Origin: Mycobacterium bohemicum DSM 44277 | Lineage (GTDB): Bacteria; Actinomycetota; Actinomycetes; Mycobacteriales; Mycobacteriaceae | DNA length: 64,000 nt | NCBI RefSeq assembly: GCF_001053185.1 | Contig: NZ_CSTD01000002.1 | Location: 193,577 to 257,576, forward strand | Direction: 5' to 3' | Shown: piece after piece, positions 34,186 to 42,454 of the stretch | Layout of the letters: each line of letters opens with the position of its first letter | How positions within the stretch are numbered: position 1 is the stretch's first letter | Notes under the pieces: generated by a model | The model's database searches: none | Seen by the model: only the letters and a program-made list of their open reading frames with translations | Told to the model about the DNA's origin: nothing | Program-made: the position numbers and the translations under genes

Positions 34186-35169
34186 TCAGCCGGCGGTGTG
34201 CAGCGCCGCGAACGTGTCGGCCAGGGTTTCGCGCGGATCCCGGTAGGTGATGCCGAGTTCGCGCTCGCTGGGCGAATCGTCGGAGGCCGGCATCTGCGTG
34301 TAGTACTGCATCCCCGCCCAGGTGATGGGCGTCTCGAAGGGCAGAAACCGGCCGGCCCGGTCCATGACCGCGCCCGCGACCCGCAGCGCGGTGTCGGGGA
34401 TCGGGACGGAAACCATTGGCGTGCGGGAGACTTCGCCGAGCATGTGCGCGAGCTCGGCGGCGGGCACCCGGTGGCCGCCGGCCATGTAGCGCCGCGGCCC
34501 GCGGCCGGGCTCCAGCAGCGCGGCGTGCAGCGCGGCCAGATCGCGGACGTCGACGATCAACCACGCCCCACTCCGGCCCGGGATCACGTGCATCTGCAGG
34601 GCCGCCCGGACCCCCTCGCCGGCCTCACCGAACTGATCACCGACGGGCGGGCCGATGACCATGCCGGGGTAGGTGATGTCCACCGGTGCGCCCGCGTCCT
34701 GCAGGCCGCGGGCATAGATCTCCACCTGGGCCTTCGATGTTCCGTAGCCGTCCGCCCCGCCGACCACCGGCAGGTCGGCGGCCAGTGTCTTCAGGCCCGG
34801 GCGGAACAGCGCGCTGAAGCTCGAAACGTGGACGATGGGGTCCAGACCGAGCTCGACCGACTGACCGAGGACGTTTTGCGCGCCCTGCATGTTGGTGGTG
34901 AGCATCTCGGTCGTCTGGCGCGGGTCCGTGGCCACCAGGGCGGCGCTGTGCACGACGGCGTCACAGTCGCGCAGCGCGTCGCGCACCGACATGCGGTCGG
35001 TGATGTCCCCGACGGCGAAGTCGGACACGTCCACGCCGAGCTTGGCGACCGAGGTCTCCAGCCGCTTGGGGTTTCGCACCAGGAACCGGACCGAATGTCC
35101 CGCATCGGCGACGGCCTTGGCGGTCCAGCCGCCCACGAACCCGGTGCCCCCCGTGATCAGAACGCGCAT
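34186..35169 (-). CDS. NAD-dependent epimerase/dehydratase-type extended SDR
   Basis: A 327-residue extended SDR. The cofactor site RVLITGGTGFVGGWTAKAV starts at residue 2. VVHSAALVATDP and YGTSKAQVEIYARG (Tyr-x3-Lys) are the catalytic strands, and TYPGMVIGPPVGDQ follows. ATG at 35169 is preferred; an in-frame ATG 15 nt upstream is possible. It resembles the gene recalled as Rv3725, which in M. tuberculosis also lies next to a cutinase gene. Substrate unknown; steroid or flavonoid-like reductases share this fold. Confidence 0.82.
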   Translation of the reverse strand: MRVLITGGTGFVGGWTAKAVADAGHSVRFLVRNPKRLETSVAKLGVDVSDFAVGDITDRMSVRDALRDCDAVVHSAALVATDPRQTTEMLTTNMQGAQNVLGQSVELGLDPIVHVSSFSALFRPGLKTLAADLPVVGGADGYGTSKAQVEIYARGLQDAGAPVDITYPGMVIGPPVGDQFGEAGEGVRAALQMHVIPGRSGAWLIVDVRDLAALHAALLEPGRGPRRYMAGGHRVPAAELAHMLGEVSRTPMVSVPIPDTALRVAGAVMDRAGRFLPFETPITWAGMQYYTQMPASDDSPSERELGITYRDPRETLADTFAALHTAG

Positions 35170-35200
35170 GGTGGGATTCTGCACTGGCGGGCGCGGCGCC

Positions 35201-35899
35201 CTACAGGTGGCTGGCGGCGAAGCCGGCCGCCTGCCCGGTCATGCCATTCACGCCGTAGGAGATGTGCGCCGCGGGGTCGGCGCCGCCGTTGCCGCAAATT
35301 CCGTCGCCGGGCGCACACAACTCGAGCGTCTTGGGCTGATACTGCGGGCCGATCGCGATCGTCGGTGCGCCGTATTTCTGGAGGAACTGATCCGACGGCG
35401 TCCCGAACAGCGTGACGGCCGCGACGTGGCTCGCGACATCGGCCGGCAATGGCTTGGGAACGGCAGCGGCGGGCACGCCCGGCGGAACGGACGCGGACGT
35501 GACGAATCCCGCCACCGCCGCGCCCTGCGAGTATCCGCCGAGCACCTCCCTGGTCTTGGGGCAGTTCGCCGCCATCGAGGCGATGTGCGAACTGGCGTCC
35601 CGGATGCCGTCGATCACGCCGGTCGGGAAGTCGGGGTTCGAAAAGTCGGTGCTGGCCGGGTAATTCACGGGATAAACGCCGAGCGACCGATTCCCGATCT
35701 GCGAGCGCAGCGCGTCGACGAACGAGGTCCCGATGCCGCCGACGCCGGGCGGTTCCCCGGAACCACGCGCGAACACCACCTCGACGTCGGGGCACGGGTC
35801 GGCCGACGCCTAGGGGGCGGGCACGCCGGCCACCAAAGCCGCCGCGACCGCCGCTGCGGCGGCCGAGGCTGCCAGGAGGCGCGCATTTGTGTTATTCAC
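35201..35899 (-). pseudogene. Cutinase-like secreted esterase interrupted by a stop in the signal peptide
   Basis: From GTG at 35899 the frame reads a signal peptide (NARLLAASAAAAAVAAALVA), then meets TAG at 35810-35812, directly before the expected mature start ASADPCPDVEVVFARGSGEP. After the stop the same frame gives an intact cutinase domain: GGYSQGAAV holds the nucleophile Ser, CAPGDGICGNGG the Asp, and AAHISYG the His. Any start after the stop would give a protein without export signal. M. tuberculosis cut5 (Rv3724A/Rv3724B) is recalled as split at a similar place. Suppressed readthrough is conceivable but nothing shows it. Confidence 0.8.
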
Positions 35900-36023
35900 G
35901 AAGTTCTCTCCACCCGCTTGATTGTCCGTGTGACCCCGGCTTGTGATTCCGGTGTGGAGTTCCCGCAGACGGCGACCCTAACCGCGTCACAGCAAACTTG
36001 CCGTGACGCGGCCCGGGTAGCGT

Positions 36024-36197
36024 CTACTTCTTGAAGGCGTCCTTCACCTTCTCGCCGGCGTCCTTCAGGCTGGACTTCGCCTGGTCCGCGCGGCCCTCGT
36101 TCTTGGTGTCGTGGTCGCCGGTGACCTTGCCCACGGCCTCCTTGGCGCGGCCGCCCAGGTCCTCGATCTTGTTCTTCACCTTGTCTTCGGCGCTCAT
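36024..36197 (-). CDS. CsbD-like small stress protein
   Basis: A 57-residue, very hydrophilic protein rich in Lys, Glu, Asp and Ala: SAEDKVKNKIEDLGGRAKEA, then VGKVTGDHDTKNEGRADQAK and a tail ending DAGEKVKDAFKK. This is the CsbD pattern seen in general-stress proteins of many bacteria. Function is not established. GGAGAGGAAAC lies upstream of the ATG. It is monocistronic between the broken cutinase gene and a small membrane protein gene on the other strand. Confidence 0.88.
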   Translation of the reverse strand: MSAEDKVKNKIEDLGGRAKEAVGKVTGDHDTKNEGRADQAKSSLKDAGEKVKDAFKK

Positions 36198-36306
36198 CTC
36201 GTTTCCTCTCCAGCACTACTTATCGGTCTGCCGATGGCTACCCAATGGCGGGCAACGTTGAAACTCTTCGGCGTACGGCAACCGGGCGGTCGCGCCGGCT
36301 GTCACC

Positions 36307-36474
36307 ATGGATCTCATGAGCACCGCAGCGGTGGTGGCCGTGGTCGTGGTGCTGATGCTCCTGGGCATCGGCATGGTGACCAGCCAGTTGCTTCGGCTGA
36401 AGCGGTACCTGAACCAGTCGCCGCCACCGGAAGCGCCCGGCCCCGACGAGCCCCCGGCCTTGCCGAAACGCTAG
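36307..36474 (+). CDS. Small single-span membrane protein
   Basis: A 55-residue product (52 if the ATG at 36316 is used). One membrane segment, AAVVAVVVVLMLLGIGMV, is followed by a basic stretch, QLLRLKRYLNQ, and a proline-rich tail, so the C-terminus is probably cytoplasmic. No domain is recognised. Coding is supported by GC-rich third positions and a clean hydrophobic profile. It precedes the beta-lactamase-fold gene in the same direction. Confidence 0.6.
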   Translation: MDLMSTAAVVAVVVVLMLLGIGMVTSQLLRLKRYLNQSPPPEAPGPDEPPALPKR

Positions 36475-36554
36475 GTCAGGGCCCTTACGGGGGCCCGTAT
36501 GGGCTGATAGCTTCAACTCTCGTCAGGGCAACTCAACGGGGAGGAGCCGCCGCA

Positions 36555-37850
36555 GTGGTAGCCGGGTCGACTCTGCTGGTCACCGATGACGGCTTGCCGC
36601 GCGGCGTCTCCGGGGCCGCCGATCCGCATTTCGCCAACGCCGTCAAGGTGTTCGCCCGATTGTTTCCGGGCCGCCGGTTCGGGGGCGGGGCGCTGAGCGT
36701 CTTCATCGACGGTGTGCAGGTCGTCGACGTGTGGACCGGTTGGTCCGACCGGGCCGGCACCCAGCCCTGGACCGCGGACACGGGCGCCATGGTGTTCTCG
36801 GCCACCAAGGGTATCGCCTCGACGGTGATCCACCGACTGGCCGACCGGGGCCTGCTGTCCTACGACGAGCCCGTCGCCGCGTACTGGCCCGCATTCGCCG
36901 CCAACGGCAAAGGCGACATCACGGTCCGCGACGTCATGCGGCATCGCTCCGGCCTGTCGCACCTGCGCGGGGTGACCAAGGCGCAGCTGATGGACCACCT
37001 GGCAATGGAGGAGCGCCTGGCCGCCGCGCCGGTCGACCATCTGCGGGGCGTCCAGGCCTACCACGCGCTGACCTACGGCTGGCTGCTGTCCGGGTTGGCG
37101 AGGGCGGTGACCGGGAAGGGCATGCGCGAGCTGATCCGGCAGGAGGTCGCGCGTCCGCTCAATACCGACGGACTGCATCTGGGCCGTCCGCCCGAGGCCG
37201 CGCCGACCAAGCCCGCGCAGGTCCTCATCCCGCAGGGGCGACTGCGCGCCCCGGTGTTCAACTTCGTCGCGCCCAAGGTGGCCGGCTTGCCGTTCTCCGG
37301 CGCGCTGGGCGCGATGTATTTCCCCGGCGTCGTCTCGCTGATCAAGGGGGACACCCCGTTTCTCGACGGCGAGGTGCCCGGCGCCAACGGCGTGGTCACC
37401 GGCCGCGGCCTGGCCAAGATGTACGCGGCGCTGGCCAACGACGGCCGCATCGACGGCAAGAAGTACCTGTCCAAGGAGTTGGTGCGCGGCCTGACCGGAC
37501 AGCCTGGACGCAAGTGGCCGGACGCAAACATGATGGTGCCCATGCCCTTTCACCTCGGCTACCACGAAAGCCCCGTCCCCGGCCTGCTCAACGGTTTCGG
37601 GCACGTCGGACTCGGTGGGACCCTCGGCTGGGCCGACCCCGAATCGGGCAGCGCCTTCGCGTTCGTCCACAACCGGCTCCTGACACCGTTGCTGTTCGAC
37701 ATGGGTTCCTTTGCCGGCCTTGCCGGTCCGCTGCGTAACGCCATCGACGCCGCCCGGCACCGGGGGCCGCTCACCGTCCCGCAGCTCGGCGCGGCCTACG
37801 CCAAACCGGTCCGGAGACAGGTGCCGACGGCGAAGGCGGGCAGCGCCTAG
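36555..37850 (+). CDS. Serine beta-lactamase-fold esterase/lipase (class C-like)
   Basis: A 431-residue serine hydrolase of the EstB/penicillin-binding-protein-like group that includes several mycobacterial Lip proteins. The nucleophile motif SxxK is SATKG in GAMVFSATKGIAST. The tyrosine motif is YHALTYG, and the third motif is represented by GFGHVGLGGT. There is no clear signal peptide. It probably hydrolyses short acyl esters rather than beta-lactams. GTG at 36555 follows GGAGGAGCCGCC. It is convergent with the intact cutinase gene, overlapping by 4 nt. Confidence 0.82.
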   Translation: MVAGSTLLVTDDGLPRGVSGAADPHFANAVKVFARLFPGRRFGGGALSVFIDGVQVVDVWTGWSDRAGTQPWTADTGAMVFSATKGIASTVIHRLADRGLLSYDEPVAAYWPAFAANGKGDITVRDVMRHRSGLSHLRGVTKAQLMDHLAMEERLAAAPVDHLRGVQAYHALTYGWLLSGLARAVTGKGMRELIRQEVARPLNTDGLHLGRPPEAAPTKPAQVLIPQGRLRAPVFNFVAPKVAGLPFSGALGAMYFPGVVSLIKGDTPFLDGEVPGANGVVTGRGLAKMYAALANDGRIDGKKYLSKELVRGLTGQPGRKWPDANMMVPMPFHLGYHESPVPGLLNGFGHVGLGGTLGWADPESGSAFAFVHNRLLTPLLFDMGSFAGLAGPLRNAIDAARHRGPLTVPQLGAAYAKPVRRQVPTAKAGSA

Positions 37851-38485
37851 CCCTGCAGCCGGGCGGCGACAAAGGCCGCGGCCTGCGCCGCCAGCCCGGC
37901 TTGGACATAGGAGCCGTGCGCCATGACGTTGCCGCCGTCGGAGCACGCCGGATCGCCGTCGGCGCACACGTCGGTGGTCTTGGCGGCATACGGCGGCCCG
38001 ATCGGCGGGAACACCGCACCCGAGAGGTTACGGGCCAGCGGGCTGGTGGGATTGCCGAAAACGGCTATCGCCGCAACATGATTCACCGCCTGCGGCGGCA
38101 GGGCCGGCGCGGCCAGATCGACGACGCCCGCGCCCTGGGAGAATCCGCCGAGGACCAGTCGGGTGTCGGGGCATCGGCCGATCATGTCCCGGACATGGGC
38201 GACCAGATCGTTCGCACCGTCCTGGGCGCTGGCCGAGAAGGCCTGTGTTGCCGGGTAATTGACGGGATAGACGGCCAGCGATTGCCCGCCGAGCTGCGAA
38301 CCCAGCGAGTCGATGAACGCTTGTCCGACATTGCCGACGCCGGGCGGCTGGCCGGTGCCGCGAGCGAATGCCACCTCGACCGCCGGGCATGGATCGCCAA
38401 GGGCCGCAGGCGTATTGGCGGGCAGGATCGCCGCGGCAGCGGCCGATACGAGCCCGGCCAGGACGGCCCGGGTGGCGCGTTGCAT
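37847..38485 (-). CDS. Cutinase family secreted esterase
   Basis: A 212-residue secreted serine esterase. Signal peptide: TRAVLAGLVSAAAAAILPA. The mature part starts near GDPCPAVEVAFARGTGQP. GGFSQGAG carries the nucleophile Ser, CADGDPACSDGG the Asp, and MAHGSYV the His; four cysteines form the two conserved disulfides. It cleaves lipid or polymer esters outside the cell. It is a paralog of the interrupted gene at 35201-35899. It starts 2 nt after the DHDPR-like stop, so the two are co-transcribed. Confidence 0.9.
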   Translation of the reverse strand: MQRATRAVLAGLVSAAAAAILPANTPAALGDPCPAVEVAFARGTGQPPGVGNVGQAFIDSLGSQLGGQSLAVYPVNYPATQAFSASAQDGANDLVAHVRDMIGRCPDTRLVLGGFSQGAGVVDLAAPALPPQAVNHVAAIAVFGNPTSPLARNLSGAVFPPIGPPYAAKTTDVCADGDPACSDGGNVMAHGSYVQAGLAAQAAAFVAARLQG

Positions 38486-38487
38486 CC

Positions 38488-39555
38488 TCACCCCTCCCGA
38501 TCGACGCGCGCGTACCCGCGGGGGAGCGTCAGCGGCAGGTCGGCGTAGGTGGCGATGCCCGGCGCGGCGGCGACGACGGCCGGGATCGCGTTGATGGTGG
38601 GCATCGCGGTCATGATGTGGCCGAGAGTCATGAATTCCTCGATCGTCGTGGCCTCGAAGTACGGCGGCGGCAGGAAGCCCACTTTCGTTGTCACCGTGGG
38701 CTGCCCGTCGATCTGGATGACCCAGCCGTCCTGGTCGATCTTCCAGTCCGGCTCGAGCGTCTGCCCCTTGCGCCACCGCACGTTCAGATCGATCAGGGTC
38801 TTGCCCCCGACGACGCCCTGCCAGCTGATGTAGGTGCCGGCGACGCATCCGGCGGGGATGGTCCACGAGGCCATTTCGAGGTCGGCGGTGGTTTGGGCGA
38901 ACTCGGCGACGCACTTCACCTCGTCGAGCTCGACGCCGATCGCGTCGCCCACGAGCCGGACCGCCTCGGCGAAGATGGCCGTGCCTTTCGCGGCCATCGC
39001 CGGGAGATCCGGGTGGTCGATCGGCTGTCCGAACCCGACCGGCTTCTCGGTCTCGGGTGAGTCGTAGAACGTGGTATCCGCGGCCTCGATGACGCTGATT
39101 TTGTCGATCCTGTTGCACACCATCGCCGACACGATGGCCAGCAACTCCGCGAAGCCCGGGCTGACGCCGGAACCGAACATCGTCGAGCCGCCCTGCCGGC
39201 AGGCCTGCTCGATGCGGTCGCGGCCCTCGCCCAGGTTCTGCCCGGTGATGAAGGAGGCCGTCGTCACCACGTTGACGCCCGCCGACAGGATGCGCACCAG
39301 CTCGTCGACGTTGATCCACATGGGGTTGTAGACGACGCAGTCCGGTTTGAGCGCCAGCAACGCGTCGACGTCATTGGTGGCCGCCACGCCCACCCGCGCG
39401 ATGCCGGCGAGCTCACCGGCGTCGCGGCCGGCCTTCTCCGGCGACCAGGCATAACAGCCGACCAGTTCCAGCGTGGGATTGTCGACGATCGACTTCAACG
39501 AGCTCTTGCCGACGTTGCCGGTGTTCCACTGCACGACCCGATAGGTGTTTGGCAC
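38488..39555 (-). CDS. Dihydrodipicolinate reductase-like NAD(P)-binding protein
   Basis: A 355-residue member of the same family as the gene at 13371. YRVVQWNTGNVGKSSLKSI is the cofactor start and FGSGVSPGFAELLAI the counterpart of the SGIHPGGITE motif. The start GTG at 39555 gives the family length (VPNTYRVVQWNTGNVG); the frame is open but poor upstream. It is followed after 2 nt by a cutinase gene. The substrate is unknown. Confidence 0.78.
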   Translation of the reverse strand: MPNTYRVVQWNTGNVGKSSLKSIVDNPTLELVGCYAWSPEKAGRDAGELAGIARVGVAATNDVDALLALKPDCVVYNPMWINVDELVRILSAGVNVVTTASFITGQNLGEGRDRIEQACRQGGSTMFGSGVSPGFAELLAIVSAMVCNRIDKISVIEAADTTFYDSPETEKPVGFGQPIDHPDLPAMAAKGTAIFAEAVRLVGDAIGVELDEVKCVAEFAQTTADLEMASWTIPAGCVAGTYISWQGVVGGKTLIDLNVRWRKGQTLEPDWKIDQDGWVIQIDGQPTVTTKVGFLPPPYFEATTIEEFMTLGHIMTAMPTINAIPAVVAAAPGIATYADLPLTLPRGYARVDREG

Positions 39556-39650
39556 TCGCTCAGCATAGGGAATGGCGCGGTCGCGGGCGACAGTAGATCT
39601 GGCGACGCGACGCGCCGGATCGGCAGCGCCCGGACTCACAGTCGGGACGG

Positions 39651-40797
39651 TCAGTAGGTGGCCTCGGCGGCCACGATCTCGGCGAGAAACGCGTCATCGG
39701 CGGGCCGGTCCAACCGGGCTCGCGCCCAACGGCGAACGCGCTCGCGGGCCTCGGGTGATTCCGGCGCCCCCGACAAGGGGGCGCCGACGGTCACCGAGGT
39801 CGCCGACCAGTCGTGAGCCCAGGCCGCCGATTCCGTCAGGGCCCGGCGCTGGTCGTCGACCAGGGGGACGACCGCGCCGCCGTCGGCGTCCAGCGTGGCA
39901 TCGCCGCTGAAGGTTCCGGAACGCAGGTGCACCGCGATGCCGGCGGGCCGGGCCGGGCCGATGATCGCGACCCGGATGCCGGCCAGCACCGCCGCGCCGG
40001 CGACCTCGACGGTCCACTCGACGGTGTCCTCGCCCGCGTCGAAGATCGCGGGCGGCACCGCGGTCCAAGCGATGGATGCGACGCCCCGCGCGATCTCTGC
40101 CGAGCCCGCGCCGCCCCCCGTCCGCGCCGGCCGCCAGCGCGTAGTCGTCACGACGCGCGGTCGGCTGCTCCAGCGGCGTCGTCGATTCCCCAAGGGCGAC
40201 AAACAGTTCCGGCCATCCCGTCCCGTCGACCCCGACGTCCTCGGCCAGGGCGGCCGCCGCCCGCACCAACTCGAGCGCCCGCGGGTCGCCGTCGCGCACG
40301 TGCGCGATCAGCGCGCTGCCGTGCGGGGAAAGCAGCTCGGCCACGTCGGAATCGAAGGTGTCGTCGCAGAAGTAGGCCTGAGCGCCGGCGGTGAGCACTG
40401 CGACCTCCGCGTCGAGCAGCGCGCGGTCCAGCGCCGGGATTCCGTCCCTGCGGCTGGCGGGCCACCAGCGCCGGAGCCAATGGCCGACGGCCAGCCTGCG
40501 CAGCGCGTCGCCCGGTTCCGCCGCGACCTGCACGCCGGCAAGATCGACGCGGTGTTCGTCGGCGTCGGCGCCCTGCACCGCGGACAGCAGGGCGACGTGT
40601 CCGGACTCGCCGACCACCCGCCAAAGCCAGTCCGCGCGTGCGACATCGGTGAACGTGATGTGCGCCGCCGGATCGCCGGGCGGCGCATCGATGACCCACG
40701 ACAACACGGCGCCGCTGACCTCCAGCACGGCGACCAGCGGTGGCGCGGCGCGCATCGGACCGGTGCTCCAGAGGCCGGACTCGGCGACCAGTCTCAT
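39651..40797 (-). pseudogene. Last gene of the TPR-CHAT operon, unknown protein with a frameshift
   Basis: From ATG 40797 the frame reads about 225 residues (MRLVAESGLWSTGPMR, WVIDAPPGDPAAHITFTDVA, and an Asp/Ala-rich body), then breaks at the C6 run 40114-40119. The next frame continues naturally with GSAEIARGVASIAWTAVPPA to a stop at 39651. The composite is 1147 nt, one base more than 382 codons, so a single extra C explains the break. The start overlaps the upstream stop by 4 nt. No domain is recognised; the second half looks like beta strands. Whether the break is real decides whether the operon is complete. Confidence 0.7.
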
Positions 40798-42128
40798 CCG
40801 GCCACCTGCAATTCCAGCATCGCCTTGATGCGTTGCCGGTGATCGAGGCTCACCGACCGCGCGACCCCCTCGAGCAGCGACCGCATGTCGTCGACGTCGT
40901 CGCAGGGCTCCTGCCAGACGTCGCGCCCGTGCAGCCGCGCCCACAGCCGGCTCAGGTACGGCTGCGCGTACGCGGCGAGGTCGTCGATCACCTGACGCTG
41001 GCGCGGATGGATCGGCCCCCCTTCGGCGAGGTAGCGGCGCGCGCGCAGCACGTAGGCCTCCTTGCGCAACCGCGCCTGGATCTGTGCGGCCAACGCGTAA
41101 CGGCTGCCGACGGATTGGTCCAACGGCGCCAAGTCGACGGCGACCTCGATGCCGGCCACCAGCGTGGCCTGCTTGTCCTCGCCCAGCAGGCCCCAGGGCG
41201 CGCAGGCCCGGTCCACCTCCTCTTCGCACAACAGAGGGATATCGGGGAGTGCGTCGCGGTCCAGGGCGCGCCGCAGCGTCGCGCGGACGCGGTCCACCAC
41301 GCTGCGATCCAGCGGGCGATCGCTGTCTGCGCCGCCGGAGATCTTCGGTTGGGCTTGCGGCGCCGCCGAACTGAGGCCCAGCTCGACGACCGACCAGGGC
41401 AGGCCCTCGGTCCGGGAGTGCGCAAGGGCGCCGAGGGTGTACGGGGTGGGGTCGGCGATCATGGCCGACCAGACCCGCTGCCGTGCGCTCGCGGAGCGAT
41501 GGCCGTGTGCGGGCCCCAGCACCGTTGCGAGCTCGGCGAGGAAACGGCCGGTCGCCGCGCCCGTCTCCGAGGCGCTCACGTCGCGCCAGCTGCGGTCGAG
41601 CTGGGCGGTGAGCCCGGCGACCACGTCGGGGTCGGCCAGGTATTGGTGCAACACCTCGATGGCGGTGCGGTCGCGGCCCTGATGGATGTCGATGAGCACC
41701 GCCGCCGCCGTCTCGTGATCATCGGGCGCCGGTGCGCCTTTGGTGACCGCGAGCTCGAAGCACACCGGAAAGTACAGCTCCTGGGCGTTGCCCGTCCGGA
41801 TCCGCAGCCTGCGGCGCTGCAGCTTGAGGATTTCGAACCAGGCTGAGGCGGCACGCAATTGGGGGCCGGTGCCCACGATCAGGTCGTGCATGGCGGCGGC
41901 GGTTTCGGGCGCAACGACCGGGGCGGAGTACTGCGGGTTGGACCGCAGCCGCAACACCAGCGGGTCGATGATCCGTTTGACGGTGCGGCTCAGCGGCCCG
42001 CCGTCGTCGCCGCTGAGCACCTCCACGCCGGGACCTATCGCGCGCCAGGCCCGGTCGATGACCGACCGGCGTGGGTGCCCGACCGCCCCCGCAACGGTGG
42101 CGGTCGCCACCTGCGGATCCACGCTCAT
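40794..42128 (-). CDS. Uncharacterised protein of the TPR-CHAT operon
   Basis: A 444-residue soluble protein, mostly helical by composition, with many Arg, Asp and Ala. Recognisable stretches such as RTGNAQELYFPVCFELAVTK and DRACAPWGLLGEDKQATLVA do not match any family I know. There is no signal peptide, membrane segment or nucleotide-binding loop. ATG 42128 is chosen from the start of dense coding sequence. It is coupled by a 4-nt overlap to the frameshifted gene downstream. The CHAT and TPR genes lie upstream on the same strand, separated by a 326-nt gap. It may be a CHAT substrate or scaffold; that is speculation. Confidence 0.75.
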   Translation of the reverse strand: MSVDPQVATATVAGAVGHPRRSVIDRAWRAIGPGVEVLSGDDGGPLSRTVKRIIDPLVLRLRSNPQYSAPVVAPETAAAMHDLIVGTGPQLRAASAWFEILKLQRRRLRIRTGNAQELYFPVCFELAVTKGAPAPDDHETAAAVLIDIHQGRDRTAIEVLHQYLADPDVVAGLTAQLDRSWRDVSASETGAATGRFLAELATVLGPAHGHRSASARQRVWSAMIADPTPYTLGALAHSRTEGLPWSVVELGLSSAAPQAQPKISGGADSDRPLDRSVVDRVRATLRRALDRDALPDIPLLCEEEVDRACAPWGLLGEDKQATLVAGIEVAVDLAPLDQSVGSRYALAAQIQARLRKEAYVLRARRYLAEGGPIHPRQRQVIDDLAAYAQPYLSRLWARLHGRDVWQEPCDDVDDMRSLLEGVARSVSLDHRQRIKAMLELQVAG

Positions 42129-42265
42129 CTGGACAGGATAGGGGCATCGGCCGAAAACGGGAGCCGAAAAGTTGGGTTCGGTAGCCGGTTTGCGCCGCCA
42201 ACCTGGGTGCATGAAGAGGCTGACAGTGCGCCACCTCCTCGGGTCGGCGACGAATTTTCGTCGAG

Positions 42266-42451
42266 GTGGTGGCCGTCTTCTCGGGGGAGAGGTTCGTCGG
42301 CAAATTGGCGCGCTGCGAGGATGATCCGGAGTTCGCGCTGCTGCGTCCGGGGCTCGTCATGCTGGTGGCGTTCGATCCGGCTGCGCGCGAACAGCTTTCA
42401 CTGCCGGACGACGTGCTCGCCGTGCAGGCGTCATGGGCGGGCGTGCCCTGA
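42266..42451 (+). CDS. Possible small protein on the opposite strand inside the CHAT operon
   Basis: A 61-codon frame in the gap between the CHAT gene and the 444-residue gene, reading in the opposite direction. Third codon positions are strongly G/C. The product, VAVFSGERFVGKLARCEDDP then FALLRPGLVMLVAFDP, has alternating hydrophobic strands like a small beta protein. No clear Shine-Dalgarno precedes the GTG. It stops 3 nt before the end of the convergent CHAT gene. It could instead be a non-coding spacer with biased composition. Confidence 0.45.
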   Translation: MVAVFSGERFVGKLARCEDDPEFALLRPGLVMLVAFDPAAREQLSLPDDVLAVQASWAGVP

Positions 42452-42454
42452 GCG

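Noticed and set aside
36111-36554. An earlier start for the beta-lactamase-fold gene at 36111
   Set aside because: The extra residues are low-quality, overlap the CsbD and small membrane protein genes, and the GTG at 36555 has a good Shine-Dalgarno.
39694-41229. Reading 39694-41229 as one 511-residue protein
   Set aside because: Its N-terminal part overlaps the 444-residue gene in a poor frame and its C-terminal part is past the C6 frameshift; only the middle is real coding sequence.
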